From the NCBI GenBank assembly GCA_963966185.1, contig CAWZYM010000102.1, positions 444,501-508,500 of the forward strand: a stretch of 64,000 nucleotides of DNA, given 5' to 3'. The notes below the pieces were generated by a model. The model made no database searches, was not told the DNA's origin, and saw only the letters and a program-made list of their open reading frames with translations. Origin of the DNA: Rhabditoides inermis (Eukaryota > Nematoda > Chromadorea > Rhabditida > Rhabditidae). Each line of letters opens with the position of its first letter. The first letter of the stretch is position 1. Of this stretch, positions 14,447 to 26,525 are shown piece after piece. Both the position numbers and the translations under genes were made by a program.

Positions 14447-16300
14447 CTATTTAAAAGAACCGGTGTTTCTGATAGCTATAATGATAGATGGTAAGGAATT
14501 CCATATTCGAAACTTGCGGTGAATGAATGTCTGCGTTCTAACGGACGGATCAAAAGAGGGTACGATTCGGTGGCAGTGAGAGTGTCTCGATGATGTGGAA
14601 ATGATATTATAGATGGCAGATGAATCAAAGACGGTGCGACCGTGTACAATTTTATGTATGTAGGCAATATCATTGACTGCTCGTCGTGACTCGAGAGTCT
14701 CCAAGCCTAGCCGGCAGAGTCTGGCGGAGTATCCTAGATTGAAAATGCCATTTCTATGGCAGATTCGTCTGGTGAAATACCGTTGAACGCCCTCAATAAG
14801 ATTCACTGAGCGCACATCGGAGGGATTCCAGAGCTCAGTACAGTACTCCAGCTTACAGCGGTAATATGTCACAAATGCTTTGCAAAGAACGGCTAAACTG
14901 CGGGTACGGTATGCTCGTAGGAAGTCATTGATTCCCCAAAGTATGCGATCGACAATGCGTTTAATGTAGTCATCGAAAGAGAGGCGAGTAGAGATATACA
15001 CACCAAGATCTTTAACACACTCTGGGGATTCTAGAGACACTGTGCCAAGGGAATATGCATAGAGCGGATTTCGTTTGCCCAAGTAAAGAACCTGTGTTTT
15101 GCTAGCAGATATAGTGAGACCCCACTCAATTGACCACTCAGAAACACAGTCGACTGCTCGCTGAAACATGAAACAGTGCGCGCGGTGAGATCAAGGGGAC
15201 TGAACGCGTAAGACACTTTTAAAGCGTCAGCATACAATGCGCAGCGAACATAGTCAGGCAAACAGTCGACAATGTTGTTAATGAATACATTGAAAAGAAG
15301 AGGCCCGAGACAGCTCCCCTGTGGAACACAGCAATTCACAGTGCGTGGGGAGGATAGACACTGACTGACAAGTACACGCGTTGTTCTATCGCACAGAAAA
15401 GATTTGATCTACGCGAGTGCACTGCCGCGAACACCAAGTGAGTGGAGCTTCTTGAACAACATGGAATGATTTATGCAGTCAAACGCCTTCTTCTAATCTA
15501 CATAAAGGCAGTCGACTACTTGCCCGTCGGTGAGATCACGCGACCACTGGGCATGACACTCAACGAGCTGTGCGCATGTGGATCGGTCCGCGCGGAAACC
15601 AAATTGGCGAGAGGTGAGAAGGTAGTGTTTCTCAAAGTGCTCTGTCATCTGCGCCGCGCAAATCCTCTCCAGCAGTTTGGAAAGTGTGGCAGTGAGAGCA
15701 ATGGGACGGTAGTTGACTACCTCACTCTGGGACCCACCCTTGTGGATGGGTCTCACATACCCTATCCTCCATATAGGAGGAACGACACATGCGGAAAGAG
15801 ACTGCTGGAAGAGGAGAAAGATTGGAGTGACAACAGAGTCTACAGTGTGCTTCAAGAAAATGTGCGTTATCCCATCTGGTGACGTATTGATTTTTGGCGC
15901 GAGTGAGAGTATTGTTTTGGCAATGAGAATGTGGGTAATGTGAAATTGATTGATTGAATGGGAAGAATCAGTGAGTGGCGCACCAGACAGGATTGGTAGA
16001 TTAGAATACACTGAGTCAAAATACTCTGCAAAAGCCTCTGCCTTCTCACTCTCATCATGAATGTACACGCCATCAGCACAGCTTATTGGGCCGATTCCAT
16101 CTGCGGGGTTCAGCCTAGATCGAACGTGGTGAAAGAATTTTCTCTGTCCCTTAGAGAGATGGTCTCGGAGAGTCGAGTTTCGATGCAAATGAATATGCGA
16201 ATCCAACACAACCACATAAGCGCTGCCGATTGTGACTGGAAAAGAGCACCTATATCAATCGATATCTCAACTCAGAGTGAATGAATCAGCTATCTGGAGA
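14447..16300 (-). pseudogene. Non-LTR retrotransposon reverse transcriptase, decayed
   Basis: Read on the minus strand, the blocks follow RT order: SPDGI, VVNYRPIALTATLSKLLE, RQFGFRADRSTCAQL, YVD-stop-KKAFD, CCVPQGSCLGPLLFNVFIN, YADA, then the thumb and C-terminal segments (WGLTISASKTQVLYLGKRN, SRLCRLGLETLESRR). This is the CR1/jockey style of RT. It is dead: a TAG interrupts the FVDxxKAFD motif near 15493, a second stop follows near 15415, there is a frameshift near 15170, and the catalytic YADD reads YADA. No endonuclease domain was found upstream, so the copy is also 5'-truncated. Confidence 0.85.
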
Positions 16301-16684
16301 CGTAGTTCATCTCCTATCGATTAGAACTATCCATTGAACCAACTTTCGAAGCAGTCGGAGGTCAATGAAGGCAATGTGTTGGATTTGGATGTGTTGGATT
16401 AGCGTAACATTCGAAAAATTTGTGCGTTTTTAGGGTCAGTACTGTTATCGGAAAACATACCGATTATGCGAATATATTGTTCGATTAATCAACTAAATTA
16501 TTCGTTATTCGAGCATTTAATCGATCAATTTTTTTTTCATTCCATGTTTAAAGGAACAGAGTATTATTAAAAGTTATATTAACCTATTATTCTCTATTAT
16601 TCTCTGCTCGCACGCATTGCGCGGTCGGGTGGGAATAATCGTCGGCCAGTACCCTTGAGCAAGGCGCCGCACTAGCTCACGAGA

Positions 16685-19544
16685 ATGGACCTAGTCCACA
16701 TCGGCGTCCAGAACTGCTGGTCCCCCGGCCTCAGTTCTGACGTTCGCATCACGGAATTGGAAGAAGCCTTGGAGAAGATGAACCGCAAGTTGGATATCGT
16801 CGCAGTGAGCGAGGTGAAGCGTCTCGGCTCCGGCCACCTTCATCTCAACCACTCCCGCTTCGACTTCTACTACGTGCCCTCGGCCAGGAGAGGAGTGGGC
16901 TTCCTGGTGGCCCCTCACCTGGTTCCCCTCGTCTCCCGGTTCGAGCCCGTCTCCGAGCGCGTCTGCTTCCTGGACCTCGACCTGCCCGCCTACACACTCC
17001 GCCTCATCTCCGTCTACATGCCCCACTCTGGCTACACGGACAAGGAGTACGAGGACTCCCTGCAGGAGATACGTGAGTGCTATGCTTCTTCTACATCTCG
17101 TAAGAGGAGAGCTAGCCCGCGGCCTGGCCGCACACGTACCGTAATCCTCGGGGATTTCAACGCCCAGATAGGCCAGCGCTGCGACTCCCAGGAGCGGTGC
17201 TGCGGCCTGTTTGGATACGGAGTGCGCAACACACGCGGACACACTCTCGCAGAGTGGATGGAGGAGGAGGGATGGAGGGCTGCCAACACCCTGTTCACCG
17301 CCTGTCCGGCCCGTCGCTGGACATGGAAGGCACCGGGTGGTACCGTCTCCCAACTCGACTACGCCCTTCTTCGTTCCCTGCGAGGCGTCACCAAGTGCAG
17401 TGTCGAGCCCAACTTCAACTTTGTCTCCGACCATCGACTCGTGCGGCTCTCGCTGCGGACAGCACTACCGCCCCGCACCCGCCGCACGCGGAAAATGATA
17501 AAGCGGCATGACTGGGCCATGTTTCGGCACGGCCTCGAAGTGCATTTGCATACCCGCTCCCCGCCAACTCTGCCTTCCACCACTGCTGCCTACGCGGACA
17601 TCTGCACGCAGCTGCACGATGCGGAGAAGGCGTCCACCACGGAGGAGTCACCCCCACAACGACTATCAGACTCGACTCTCGGCATGTTCCAGCAACGCCG
17701 GCGCCTTCTCTCTATGCAGACGGACGCCGCGCGTGCTGCACTCACACAGCTGAACCAAGAACTTCGCTGGAGTATCAAGGAGGATCTCGCCGCACACCAT
17801 TTACGGCTCTACAAGAAGGGCATCGCGAGCAAGAAGGCCCTAAGGAAGACTGAAACGACACGTCAAGTTCTCGGCCGCCTGCGCGAGCTGGACGGCCAGG
17901 GCAAGGCGACAGGCGCATCCACCACCGACCCCCGCAAGGTGAAGGAGATCATCGTGGCATTCTACAATCGACTGTTCACGACTCTCCGGACCCTCGCCCC
18001 ACTCGTTGCCGTCAACTCGTTTCCCGCCCCATTCACACTGGAAGAGGTCAGAAGCGTCCTGCTCTCTATGAAACGGAATGTCTCCCCTGGCCCCGACTAC
18101 GTGTCAACGGAGATGCTTCTCCACTCGCCAGACAGCATGCTCGAGATGATCGTCTTGCTGTTCAACCGTTGTGTGGAGGGTGGAGAAGTGGCGGACGGAA
18201 TGGCCGATTCGCTCATCACGCTGCTCTATAAGAAAGGCGACAGTCAGGACATCGGCAATTACCGACCCGTGGCCGTCTCCACTTCAATCCTCAAGCTGCT
18301 AGTGAAGTGCATCCTGGCCCGCACCCGACCGACTCTCGACGACCACCAGCCACCGGAGCAAGCGGGTTTTCGACCTGGCTACTCGTGCGCCGACCAGATT
18401 CTCGCCTGCCGCGAGATGATCTACCGTGCCCATCGACACAACCTCCACCTGTACCTCGTCTTCGTTGACTACAAGAAGGCGTACGACAGTGTGGAATTCG
18501 AGGACGCGTGGAACTCTCTGCGTGCACACGGAGTGGACCCGGCGTACATTCGAATGCTGCAGATGGTATACAACACTGGACGAACGAAGGTGCTGGTTCG
18601 AGGATCCACTGCTGACATCTCCGTTGGAAAAGGAGCTCGGCAAGGCTGTCCCTACTCTCCTTTCATCTTCAACAGCGTGCTCGCTGAAGTGTACAGAAGA
18701 GTGGAGTTCAACTACAGCGGCGCCGGCTTCGACATCGACGGAAAGAAGCTGACTCATCTCGCAGACGACGTGGTTCTGTTCGCCAAGTCGCCAGCCGCGG
18801 CGGAGAAGATGCTGAACGAAGTGGCGGAGCAGAGCAAGAAGTACGGACTGGAGGTGAACAGACAGAAAACAATGGCAATGACCAACGCGCACCAAAAGGA
18901 CATCTACCTGGGCAACTCGAGGATCGAGTACGTACGGGAGTTCATCTACCTGGGGAGACTGCTGAGCTGTGAGAAAGACGACACGGAAGAGGTCACCCGC
19001 CGCATCCAGAGCGGATGGGCTGCCTTCCAACGACACAGGCATTTCCTCACTCTACGACGAGCCCCTATGGTCTTCCGCGCCGGAGTACTGCCACGACGAG
19101 CCCCGGAAGGTCTTCCGCGCCGGAGTACTGCCCTGTCTGACCTATGGATGTGAGAGCTGGAGTCTCACCCAAGACGAGCTTTTTCAACTACGGACAACAC
19201 AGCGGAAAATGGAACGCCTGATGCTTGGGATTAGCCTGCGAGACCGGATCCGAAGCAGCACCATTCGGCAGATGACTCGCCTGAGAGATGTCATGCAAGA
19301 AGTGAAGCAGAGGAAATGGAAGTTCGCGGAACGTCTCTTCAACGCGGACGGCTACAGATGGGCGAAGGCGACTGTCAACTGGAAGCCGAAGAAGGCTGCT
19401 CGACCAGGCAGACCTTACAAAGAGTGGGAAGATGACTTCACGGACGCTATGCAACTTCCGAAGAAGAACGATGCTAAGAAGGAATGGCGACGCATCGTCA
19501 CCGAAGACCGCCGACTATGGACTGATCTATTCTCCCAGCGCTAG
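16685..19544 (+). pseudogene. RTE-like non-LTR retrotransposon, near full length with one frameshift
   Basis: One frame from 16685 holds an APE-type endonuclease (VSEVKR, ISVYMPHSG, ILGDFNAQIG, SQLDYAL, VSDHRLV) followed by reverse transcriptase (SPGPDYV, NYRPVAVSTSILKLL, EQAGFRPGYSCADQ, FVDYKKAYDSV, GARQGCPYSPF, HLADDVVLFA). The last part continues in another frame to 19544 (GVLPCLTYGCESWSLT). The switch is caused by an imperfect 39/40 bp direct duplication at about 19056-19134 (gtcttccgcgccggagtact twice). Single-ORF EN-RT organisation and the very short 3' end suggest the RTE group. Without that duplication the element would be open throughout, so it is young. The true start may be the ATG at 16685; no ORF1 was seen. 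Confidence 0.88.
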
Positions 19545-19867
19545 TCGACCACCTCTCATGCTATATGTACATGAAAATGCGATTCTGGATAAATATTTGA
19601 TTTGATATTAACCTAACACATTTGCAATTTTTGCGAAAGAACGACGATTCTGCGTTAGTTTCGAATCTGCCACTGCCACGGATGCAGGCGAAAATTTGAA
19701 TTACCCGCCAAAGATTCAATACTGCACGTTGGGGTTGATGGAAGGCTCAGGTGGTAAGATGCTAGGAGTCGAAACCACTTGATCCAAATTCGCGTTTTCT
19801 TTGTGATATCTCTATTGCGTGTTATTGATAGGAGACATACTGATACTTACGCGCAAAGGAACGGCGC

Positions 19868-20050
19868 TCTTTCACTTGCTTCATGGCTCAGTGCATGTGC
19901 GCTGCGTTGAGGCGTCATGTCGCGTCACGTCCATTGCGCCCCCGAGCTTCGCGGGTTCGATTCCGGTTACTGCCAAATGTTTTGCTCGTGTGAAAATGAG
20001 GAGTGGTTGCAGGTTGTGGCAGAAATAAGTCGCCACTGTTCCTTTAAAAC
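19868..20050 (+). mobile_element. tRNA-derived SINE
   Basis: catggctcagtgcatgtgcgc (A box-like) and gggttcgattccggtt (B box, close to GGTTCGANNCC) are followed by a body ending agaaataagtcgccactgttcc. A second copy on the other strand at about 57045-57190 shares both boxes and the same tail. Confidence 0.75.
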
Positions 20051-20324
20051 AATCAAGAGTGTTTGCATGAGCGTTCCAGTCTTGACCATATATCGTGTTA
20101 GTTACCGTTCACCTTCCCTTTAGTTTCCGTGCAGCACAAGAGTGCAAAAGATAGTCGACTACTTTTCTACTTTGTTGTTTGCTATCGTAGGTGATATGCA
20201 TATGTGAAACAACATTGATGACGTATCGCCGCGTTCTGTGGAATGTATCTTGTTTTGTGGATATGTTTTATTTGCATAGTTATCATCTTACGGACAAATA
20301 CAATTCTACATTCCACGTAAAAAA

Positions 20325-21715
20325 TTACAGTCCTCTCGAAACGGATACGGATGTTCTGTAACGAGGAGTTGTGTTTGTGGAGAAAGAAATACGACTGTTG
20401 TTCTGTTTCCTGCAGAACAGACGACGCACACAGTAGCGCAGCTCCGAACTGCAAGGGTTGCGTCATGTCGCGTCACGTTCATGCGTCATTCTCACCTCAT
20501 CCTGTAGTACGCAAGGTATCGCGCGGCGATTGCTCCAGAAAGTAAAAGACCGAAGTACATCTGAGTACTTGTTGAGAGAGGGATAGAGAGGGGGAGAAAG
20601 AAGATAGAGAGATAAAGAGAGAGAGAGGGAGAGAGAGAGAGAGAGAGAGAGATGGTCACCTGCAGGATGGCCCTAATCGGGGGTGGTTGATCCTGAGTGA
20701 GTAGGAGGGGTGTGAATACGGCACTGCCCACAGCTGTCAGCGTGATCACAGAGCGAATCGAGCGCCGCAAACCGCCGGCGATCGCGCGCTCTGAAGCACG
20801 TTGGATCGAGTCCTCTCCAATTCTCCAGGGATGGGCGGGGCTTATGTTGAAACATGAACTGCACGGCTTAGATTCATACAACTAAACACTATTTGTGTTT
20901 TACTAAAAGTTGCGAAGAAGACTCTTGTTACTGTCGACGCACTCAGTTGAGGAATGGGAGCGCGCACAGAGACCGCTCTCATTGTCAATCAACCGCCGAA
21001 TGCGTGTGAACATGGCAAACAAACAGGGGCCAGCTGAATTATTAGCGTGCGAGCGGTGCGGATGGCGCACGAAAGGTGTCAAGGTGGGCGGAGCTTCCTG
21101 GCAGTTTGTAGACAACTTTAGTTAGTTCTTTTTTTTGATAATCCTCAACGTTAAAGGGAGTGTACACTCTGAATTTCGAAGTTGAGTTAGCACAGGGATG
21201 TGAAAATATGTTGAAAATGATGTACTTTTGTGAATGCAACAATGTGTCGGAGATACCTATAAGTCAGTGAAAAATTCTGTTAAAAATTGAAAGTTGGCAC
21301 CAATTGGCACCAATTTCTGCATTTTGATACATTTTGCGCTCAATTTTCATCAACTTGCAGACATTTTCAGCAAATAGTTGTATTGACAAAACTGAGTCGT
21401 TTTCAACATATTTGCACATCCCGGTGCTAACTCAACTTCGGAATTCACAGTGTACACTCCCTTTAACGAACAACCGACGCCAAGTGGTTATTTTGTTATT
21501 TAGGTTTATTACGTACTACAGAAAGAAAGAAACGTTTCTTACCTGTTGGTAAGTTGTTAACAAACACCAATCCCAATGCAGAAAACAAGAGAATTGAGAG
21601 TGCGATGACATTGCAGGACAGAAGCCAGTAAAAACGGGTCCTGCCTTGAAGTGCTTCGAATACAGTGCAAACGAGAGGACTGGAAGGAATCAATCTCTCT
21701 CCCTCCCCCTTCTCT

Positions 21716-21747
<32 letters not shown>

Positions 21748-22317
21748 CCCCTCTCTCTCTCTCTCGTACCGTTCTTCTAATACTTCTTCGTCGTCTGCAG
21801 TGAAAAGAATGACAAATACACAAACGGAATAGGCGAAGGGAATCATGGTTTGATTGAAGATCATTGACCATTTGTTGCACCGCTGAAAGTAAATACAAGC
21901 TGAAAATCAGTAGATCAGTACTGTGGTTTTCGATACGCATACTCATACATTTACGGATAATTGAAACTTAGGATTGCATTCTTCCTCAATCGTCAATATT
22001 CCAATAAAACGATTTTGTAGATCTACATTTATAGATTTCGATTTGATCGAACACGGGGAGCGGGCCCACTCGGGCCCACACCGGGGGCACCCGGGCCCAA
22101 ACTTTTGCTATTCCATGTGGCGAGTAGTGTACCCCATCTACCTTGTATCCTTTTACCTTGTATCCAAAATACCTTGTATCCTTTTGCCCAAAAGATTGCC
22201 ATTGCGCGGTCGGCCGCAGCTATAGCAATGTAAAGAATGGAGGAGTTGATACAGAAGAGAGGAATAGCCTAGGAAGATCGTTTCTCTCTCTCTCTCTCAC
22301 CACCCCCTCTCTCTCTC

Positions 22318-22376
<59 letters not shown>

Positions 22377-22604
22377 CTGAATCATTTTACAAGCGGCGTG
22401 CGTGTTGGGAGCACATTGTGGAAACATGATAAATACTACAGTGGCGACATTTCCAAATTGATAGAAAAGATCGTAGAAGCAGATTCCGAGACGAATGATC
22501 GAGTGCATGTCCTGCAGGTTTCTGTAAACGAAAGTTGGAGAGAGGAAGAGAGGAGGAGAGGAGAGGAGAGGAGAGAGGGAGAGAGGGAGAGAGGGAGAGA
22601 GGGA

Positions 22605-22645
<41 letters not shown>

Positions 22646-22762
22646 TCCTCACTTATTGCAGACGACCCATTTGGCGTAGAGCAACCATTGTATGAGTGAG
22701 GCTGCTGCGAAGAGTACATACAGCACCGATGGTGGAATAAGAATTAGAAAGTAAGCATCCAT
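20325..22762 (-). CDS. Multi-pass membrane protein, GPCR-like, 274 aa
   Basis: Seven exons: 22762-22653, 22521-22377, 21882-21770, 21679-21543, 20790-20660, 20560-20496 and 20448-20325. All joins are in phase and the frame ends at TAA. It has six or seven hydrophobic helices, among them LIPPSVLYVLFAAASLIQWL, IPFAYSVCVFVILF, WLLSCNVIALSILLFSALGL, VITLTAVGSAVFTPLLL and YFGLLLSGAIAARYLAYY. The last helix runs into SSELRYCVRRLFCRK and a Ser/Thr-rich tail, like helix 8 and the C-tail of a G protein-coupled receptor. The N-terminus is very short and no DRY or NPxxY motif is visible, so the family is uncertain. The donor after exon 2 would be GC (cag|gcacgg), a weak site, so that junction is the least certain. 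Confidence 0.6.
20571..20652. repeat. (GA)n microsatellite
   Basis: GA-rich tract in the intron between the last transmembrane exons of the receptor-like gene. Confidence 0.95.
21149..21468. mobile_element. MITE with long terminal inverted repeats
   Basis: The left end cgttaaagggagtgtacact matches the reverse complement of the right end exactly for 20 bp. The similarity continues (gttgagttagca / tgctaactcaac) for about 60 bp. Length is 320 bp with no coding capacity. A TTAA sits just inside each end, so a TTAA-targeting (piggyBac-type) origin is possible but not shown. It lies in an intron of the receptor-like gene. Confidence 0.8.
21711..21765. repeat. (CT)n microsatellite
   Basis: CT run in the intron between exons 3 and 4 of the receptor-like gene. 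Confidence 0.95.
22276..22372. repeat. (CT)n microsatellite
   Basis: Long CT run directly abutting the predicted exon 2 donor of the receptor-like gene. Confidence 0.95.
22535..22642. repeat. (GA)n microsatellite
   Basis: GA-rich run in intron 1 of the receptor-like gene. Together with the CT run at 22276-22372 it could pair as a long hairpin spanning exon 2. Confidence 0.95.
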
Positions 22763-23737
22763 TGGACTGAAATATTTTTGTGATTATTATAACTGATTAT
22801 AATACCATCAAACATTGCGATGTCAACAAGAGAATTCAATAATTAAAGTATTAGAATACTAAAAATTTAAAGTGAAGTAGTGAAGATGCGAATTCCGTGA
22901 TAGCGCCAAACAAACAGGCGTGAATTACAAGAAGTATGATGAATGATGAGTAGATATTATAAAAGTGGCCGTGTCAGAAGTGACAGACAGGTGTGGCAGG
23001 TGTAACAGAAGCGGTTGTGGCTAGTGGCGCATGATGAGAACATGCATGTCGATGTCCTTTCTTGGCAGACTTATAGTTCGCTGGCAAAATATTAACTGAT
23101 TGAAACAAAAACATATATGCCTCAGAAAACACTACGCAACATCAGAAAGGTCTTCAGAATTCGGAATAAATAGGCGAATATGGCGTTATAAGTACACGCA
23201 CACACGCTTATTTCATTCGAAAACTACCCCATTTACACTGATTGGTATACTGTACGAAAGCTAGCTGACAACAACATGTAACTTAATTTTTATAATTGAC
23301 ACGTGTGCACGCTGACACCCGCTATCACGTACTAGTCTTCACTGTTTCTCAGACAAGCGATCATTCCACTTTTTCACAAATCCGTGGCTTGTCGTGTGGG
23401 CTAATTATTGTGGATAGTTTTCAAAGATATTGAAGTATAGTCAGCGTGTACTTCGCGGGTAATAATATGTAAAAATAAATTATCTCTTTCTTTCTCTCTC
23501 TCTATACTCTATTTCACTCTACTGCATGAAAAATGCAATCATTTATCATTTATCCTGATTGTGCTGTTATGATTACTATGACTGCAGTAAATTGGATTTA
23601 CATACGTAAACTAATGATGTAAAAAAAATATTCCCGTATGCAAATGAGAAAACATTCAGCAAGATCGCACGAGTCTGAGGAATACGGTTACGGTATGAGT
23701 GAAAATTTAAACTGACTACAGCGTAGATTACTACTAT
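22763..23737. other. No gene recognised; presumed promoter side of the receptor-like gene
   Basis: AT-rich, no exon chain. No core promoter element stands out. Confidence 0.45.
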
Positions 23738-25060
23738 TTTTCTCGGAAAAGTCTCCCGGTTTTCGGACTTGATTTTCGTTTTCAACCGTTGAACGGTTTT
23801 ACTTGTTTCCCGTTACGAATCGGTGTGAAAAGAACAAACATGCAATTTGTGCAGTGAGATGTGCAACTTTGCAGATGTCACGTATCTAATGCCTCTACTT
23901 TTCCGTCAAAATTAAAGGAAAAAGTCTTACACGAACACGTGCTAACTTTCATGAATTAGGGTGTGACACATGCGAAACAGTTTTCATAGCTTGAATTCGT
24001 GGAACTTTATATACAGAAGTGCTATGTGGCTCTCAACTAGACACTCATTGTCATAGCTCATACTTGTGGTATGTGGTTAGTATGATGTCGAATAATTTAG
24101 GCAGGGAAGATGCTCCATAAAAGGTCTGCTCCACAGACCTTTTTTTTCTCTTTTTGACGGACTATACTAACGATTTTCACTATTCAATAAATTAACATGT
24201 AACAACATTTTTACACAAAAATGAGCCTAATTCAGAGCAATTACTATTATAGAAAAGTAATCAGTGTAAGTAAACAAATTACAGTAGTTTAGCGGCACGC
24301 GGCTTCGAAATTGCACAGCGACTTTTGAAAAGTGAGGGAGGCCGCGTCGAAAGCGACATATTGCACTGCAAAGTCAGATAAAAAGAAAGTAGATCAGAGT
24401 GGCGCGACCTGTGCGGCAAGTCCTTTCTGAGCGCGACCAGGAATGGGCGGCGCCTGTTGGTTACGGTACTCTGGACCCGAAAGTTTGCAGGTGTACCAAG
24501 CATACGATTCACACGTCGTAGATTCAATCCTCGTTGAGTGTGTATGCTTCAGCCGCATTGTGTTAAAAGCTACATTCATGCTTCATGTATGATTGAGTAT
24601 GTGACTAACACATCACTCGTGGTCTTTTGTAACCCACTTTATTCAAATGGTTTTTCACGCGCTCAGAACTCAATGGTTTTGTAATGATACCAATGACAAG
24701 TGAGAAGACAAAAACACTGAACAAATGAAACACAACGCTGAGTATTGCCAACCCAACGTAGCTTCCGGCAACAAATGAGTACTGACTTCTCGGAAAAATT
24801 CCGGTTTCTGGACTTAAAGTTGAACGGTTTTACTCGTTCCGTTAGGGTGTGAAAATAACAAGTATGCAATTTGTGCAGGATGTGAATTTAGGGTGTGTTA
24901 CCTTGCAGATGTCACGTTTTGAATACATCTACTACTTCCGACAAAACTACCATGAGAAAATAAAGAAGTGTTACACTGTTATAGGAACACGTACTCGTAC
25001 TGACTTTCGAGAATTATGATGTGACAATTGAAAAATAATTCTCAAAGCTCACTTATTTTT
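23738..25060. repeat. Diverged direct repeat pair, ~270 bp each
   Basis: 23738-24000 and 24783-25060 share ordered blocks: tcggaaaa, gttgaacggttttact, atgcaatttgtgcag, ttgcagatgtcacg and gaacacgt, with many substitutions and small indels. This is an old duplicated interspersed repeat of unknown type. Confidence 0.65.
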
Positions 25061-25290
25061 GAGGAATTCGATCCAGAGACGCGCTATATTTTGCACATTA
25101 TTAATATTGTGGTAATAATTATTTATAGTGTCGTTAGCAATATGTGAGAGAAATGCAATAAATATAAATGTTTGAATATGAAAAAAGAGAATAACAGAAC
25201 GAATCTCGAAAGTGGAGTCGTTGTCAATCAACTAGCAGTGATTTAGCAGCGAGAAACGTCGGGGCGACAAAGAACTGACAAACTATTTAT

Positions 25291-25790
25291 TCAATAAAAT
25301 GCGGTTTCTAACTGTGTGGCCACATTTGAAAACGGCGAGTTTGAGCCCAAAATCATCAGTGGATTGGAAGTAAAGGAAGTTTTTAAATGGAAGATTATGC
25401 TCACGGGACCAGCTCCATAGCGAACCAAACCATTGGATTGTGTATAGAGATCCTGGATAAAACTTTTGATTTTGATTAGATTTGACGTTGTCAAACCTGC
25501 ACGAGTTCATACAGCATCTTGTAGAGCATCACGATGTCGTGGCCACACATCCAAACTGTTCGAGAGTTCGAGAGAATGTATATAGGCGAAGTGCCTCTCT
25601 GGATGCGCTGCGTCGGCCGACGCTTTGAGATCGAGTGACGTTGTACGTAGCACGCTGCACGCACCCGAATAGGATAATCGATGCCCCAGATGGTTCGAAG
25701 ACGCACGTACCGTACTCCAAGAATGGACGAACGCATCAACTCTCGGCAGATGTGAAGTAGATATCTGTTTCGATATCGTAGATATCTCAT
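25291..25790 (-). CDS. Possible 3' exons of an unidentified minus-strand gene
   Basis: A frame ending DIVMLYKMLYELVQ stops at a cag|gtttga donor at about 25498. It can be joined to an exon after atccag near 25461 (DLYTQSNGLVRYGAG) that ends at the TAA at 25291-25293. Length is modest, the start is unknown and no family is recognised. It could be chance. Confidence 0.25.
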
Positions 25791-26234
25791 GTTCGATCGG
25801 ATCTGGCGATCAGCGGATGCGGAAGATTGTGAACGCCCTGTTGTACGCCTTCGAATAAATGATGCGGCCGTGTTTGGACAGTCGTAGATTTTAGGTTATG
25901 GTGTTCTCCGACCACTGCATAATGCTGTGCGGCGGAGTGTTACGACTGATATGGACTGGTATAGCATTCAATTTAGCAACTTGATATTTACTAAGACTTC
26001 GACTTGTGTTATCGAAAAATCTTCCTCCATCTTTCTTTCTCTCCTTCTATCTCTCGATCTCCTTCTACTCAATTACAAACTACACTACACACATTACACA
26101 ATTTTCTAAATAAAAAAGTAGTGTTTTGCGAGGTTTTGAAAGTTGTCAAAGTGAAATCTATTTCACAACAAAAAACGTGGCATTGTCTCGTGACATAACA
26201 ACGTATTTGGTACACAAGTATGCATGACACTATA

Positions 26235-26378
26235 GGCCCCATTATACTTTCACGCTGACGCTGACGCGACGCTGACGCTCCCGTGCAAAAGATGCAACTA
26301 TTGACGCAGCGTGATCAAAATCGATAGGTGCATCTTTTGCACGGGAGCGTCAGCGTCAGCGTGAAAGTATAATGGGCC
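26235..26378. mobile_element. Foldback MITE with TATA target-site duplication
   Basis: The ends ggcccCattatactttcacgc and gcgtgaaagtataatgggcc are inverted copies. The match continues through gctgacgctgacg and gctcccgtgcaaaagatgca to leave only a short loop. TATA flanks both sides (26231-26234, 26379-26382). The surrounding repeat has a second copy at about 29610-29695 that lacks this insert. Confidence 0.88.
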
Positions 26379-26525
26379 TATAAGACCTCTCGCTTTGTAA
26401 TTATGCCTATGGCGCACCAAAATGCGCGTCCTCATACCCTAGGGTATACACGACTACTAATTTATTAATAATAGATTAGTAATAAAATAATTTTACTGAT
26501 ATAATAGTAATTTACAATACAATGA

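Noticed and set aside
16691..17434. 247-codon minus-strand frame
   Set aside because: Antisense shadow of the endonuclease domain of the RTE-like element.
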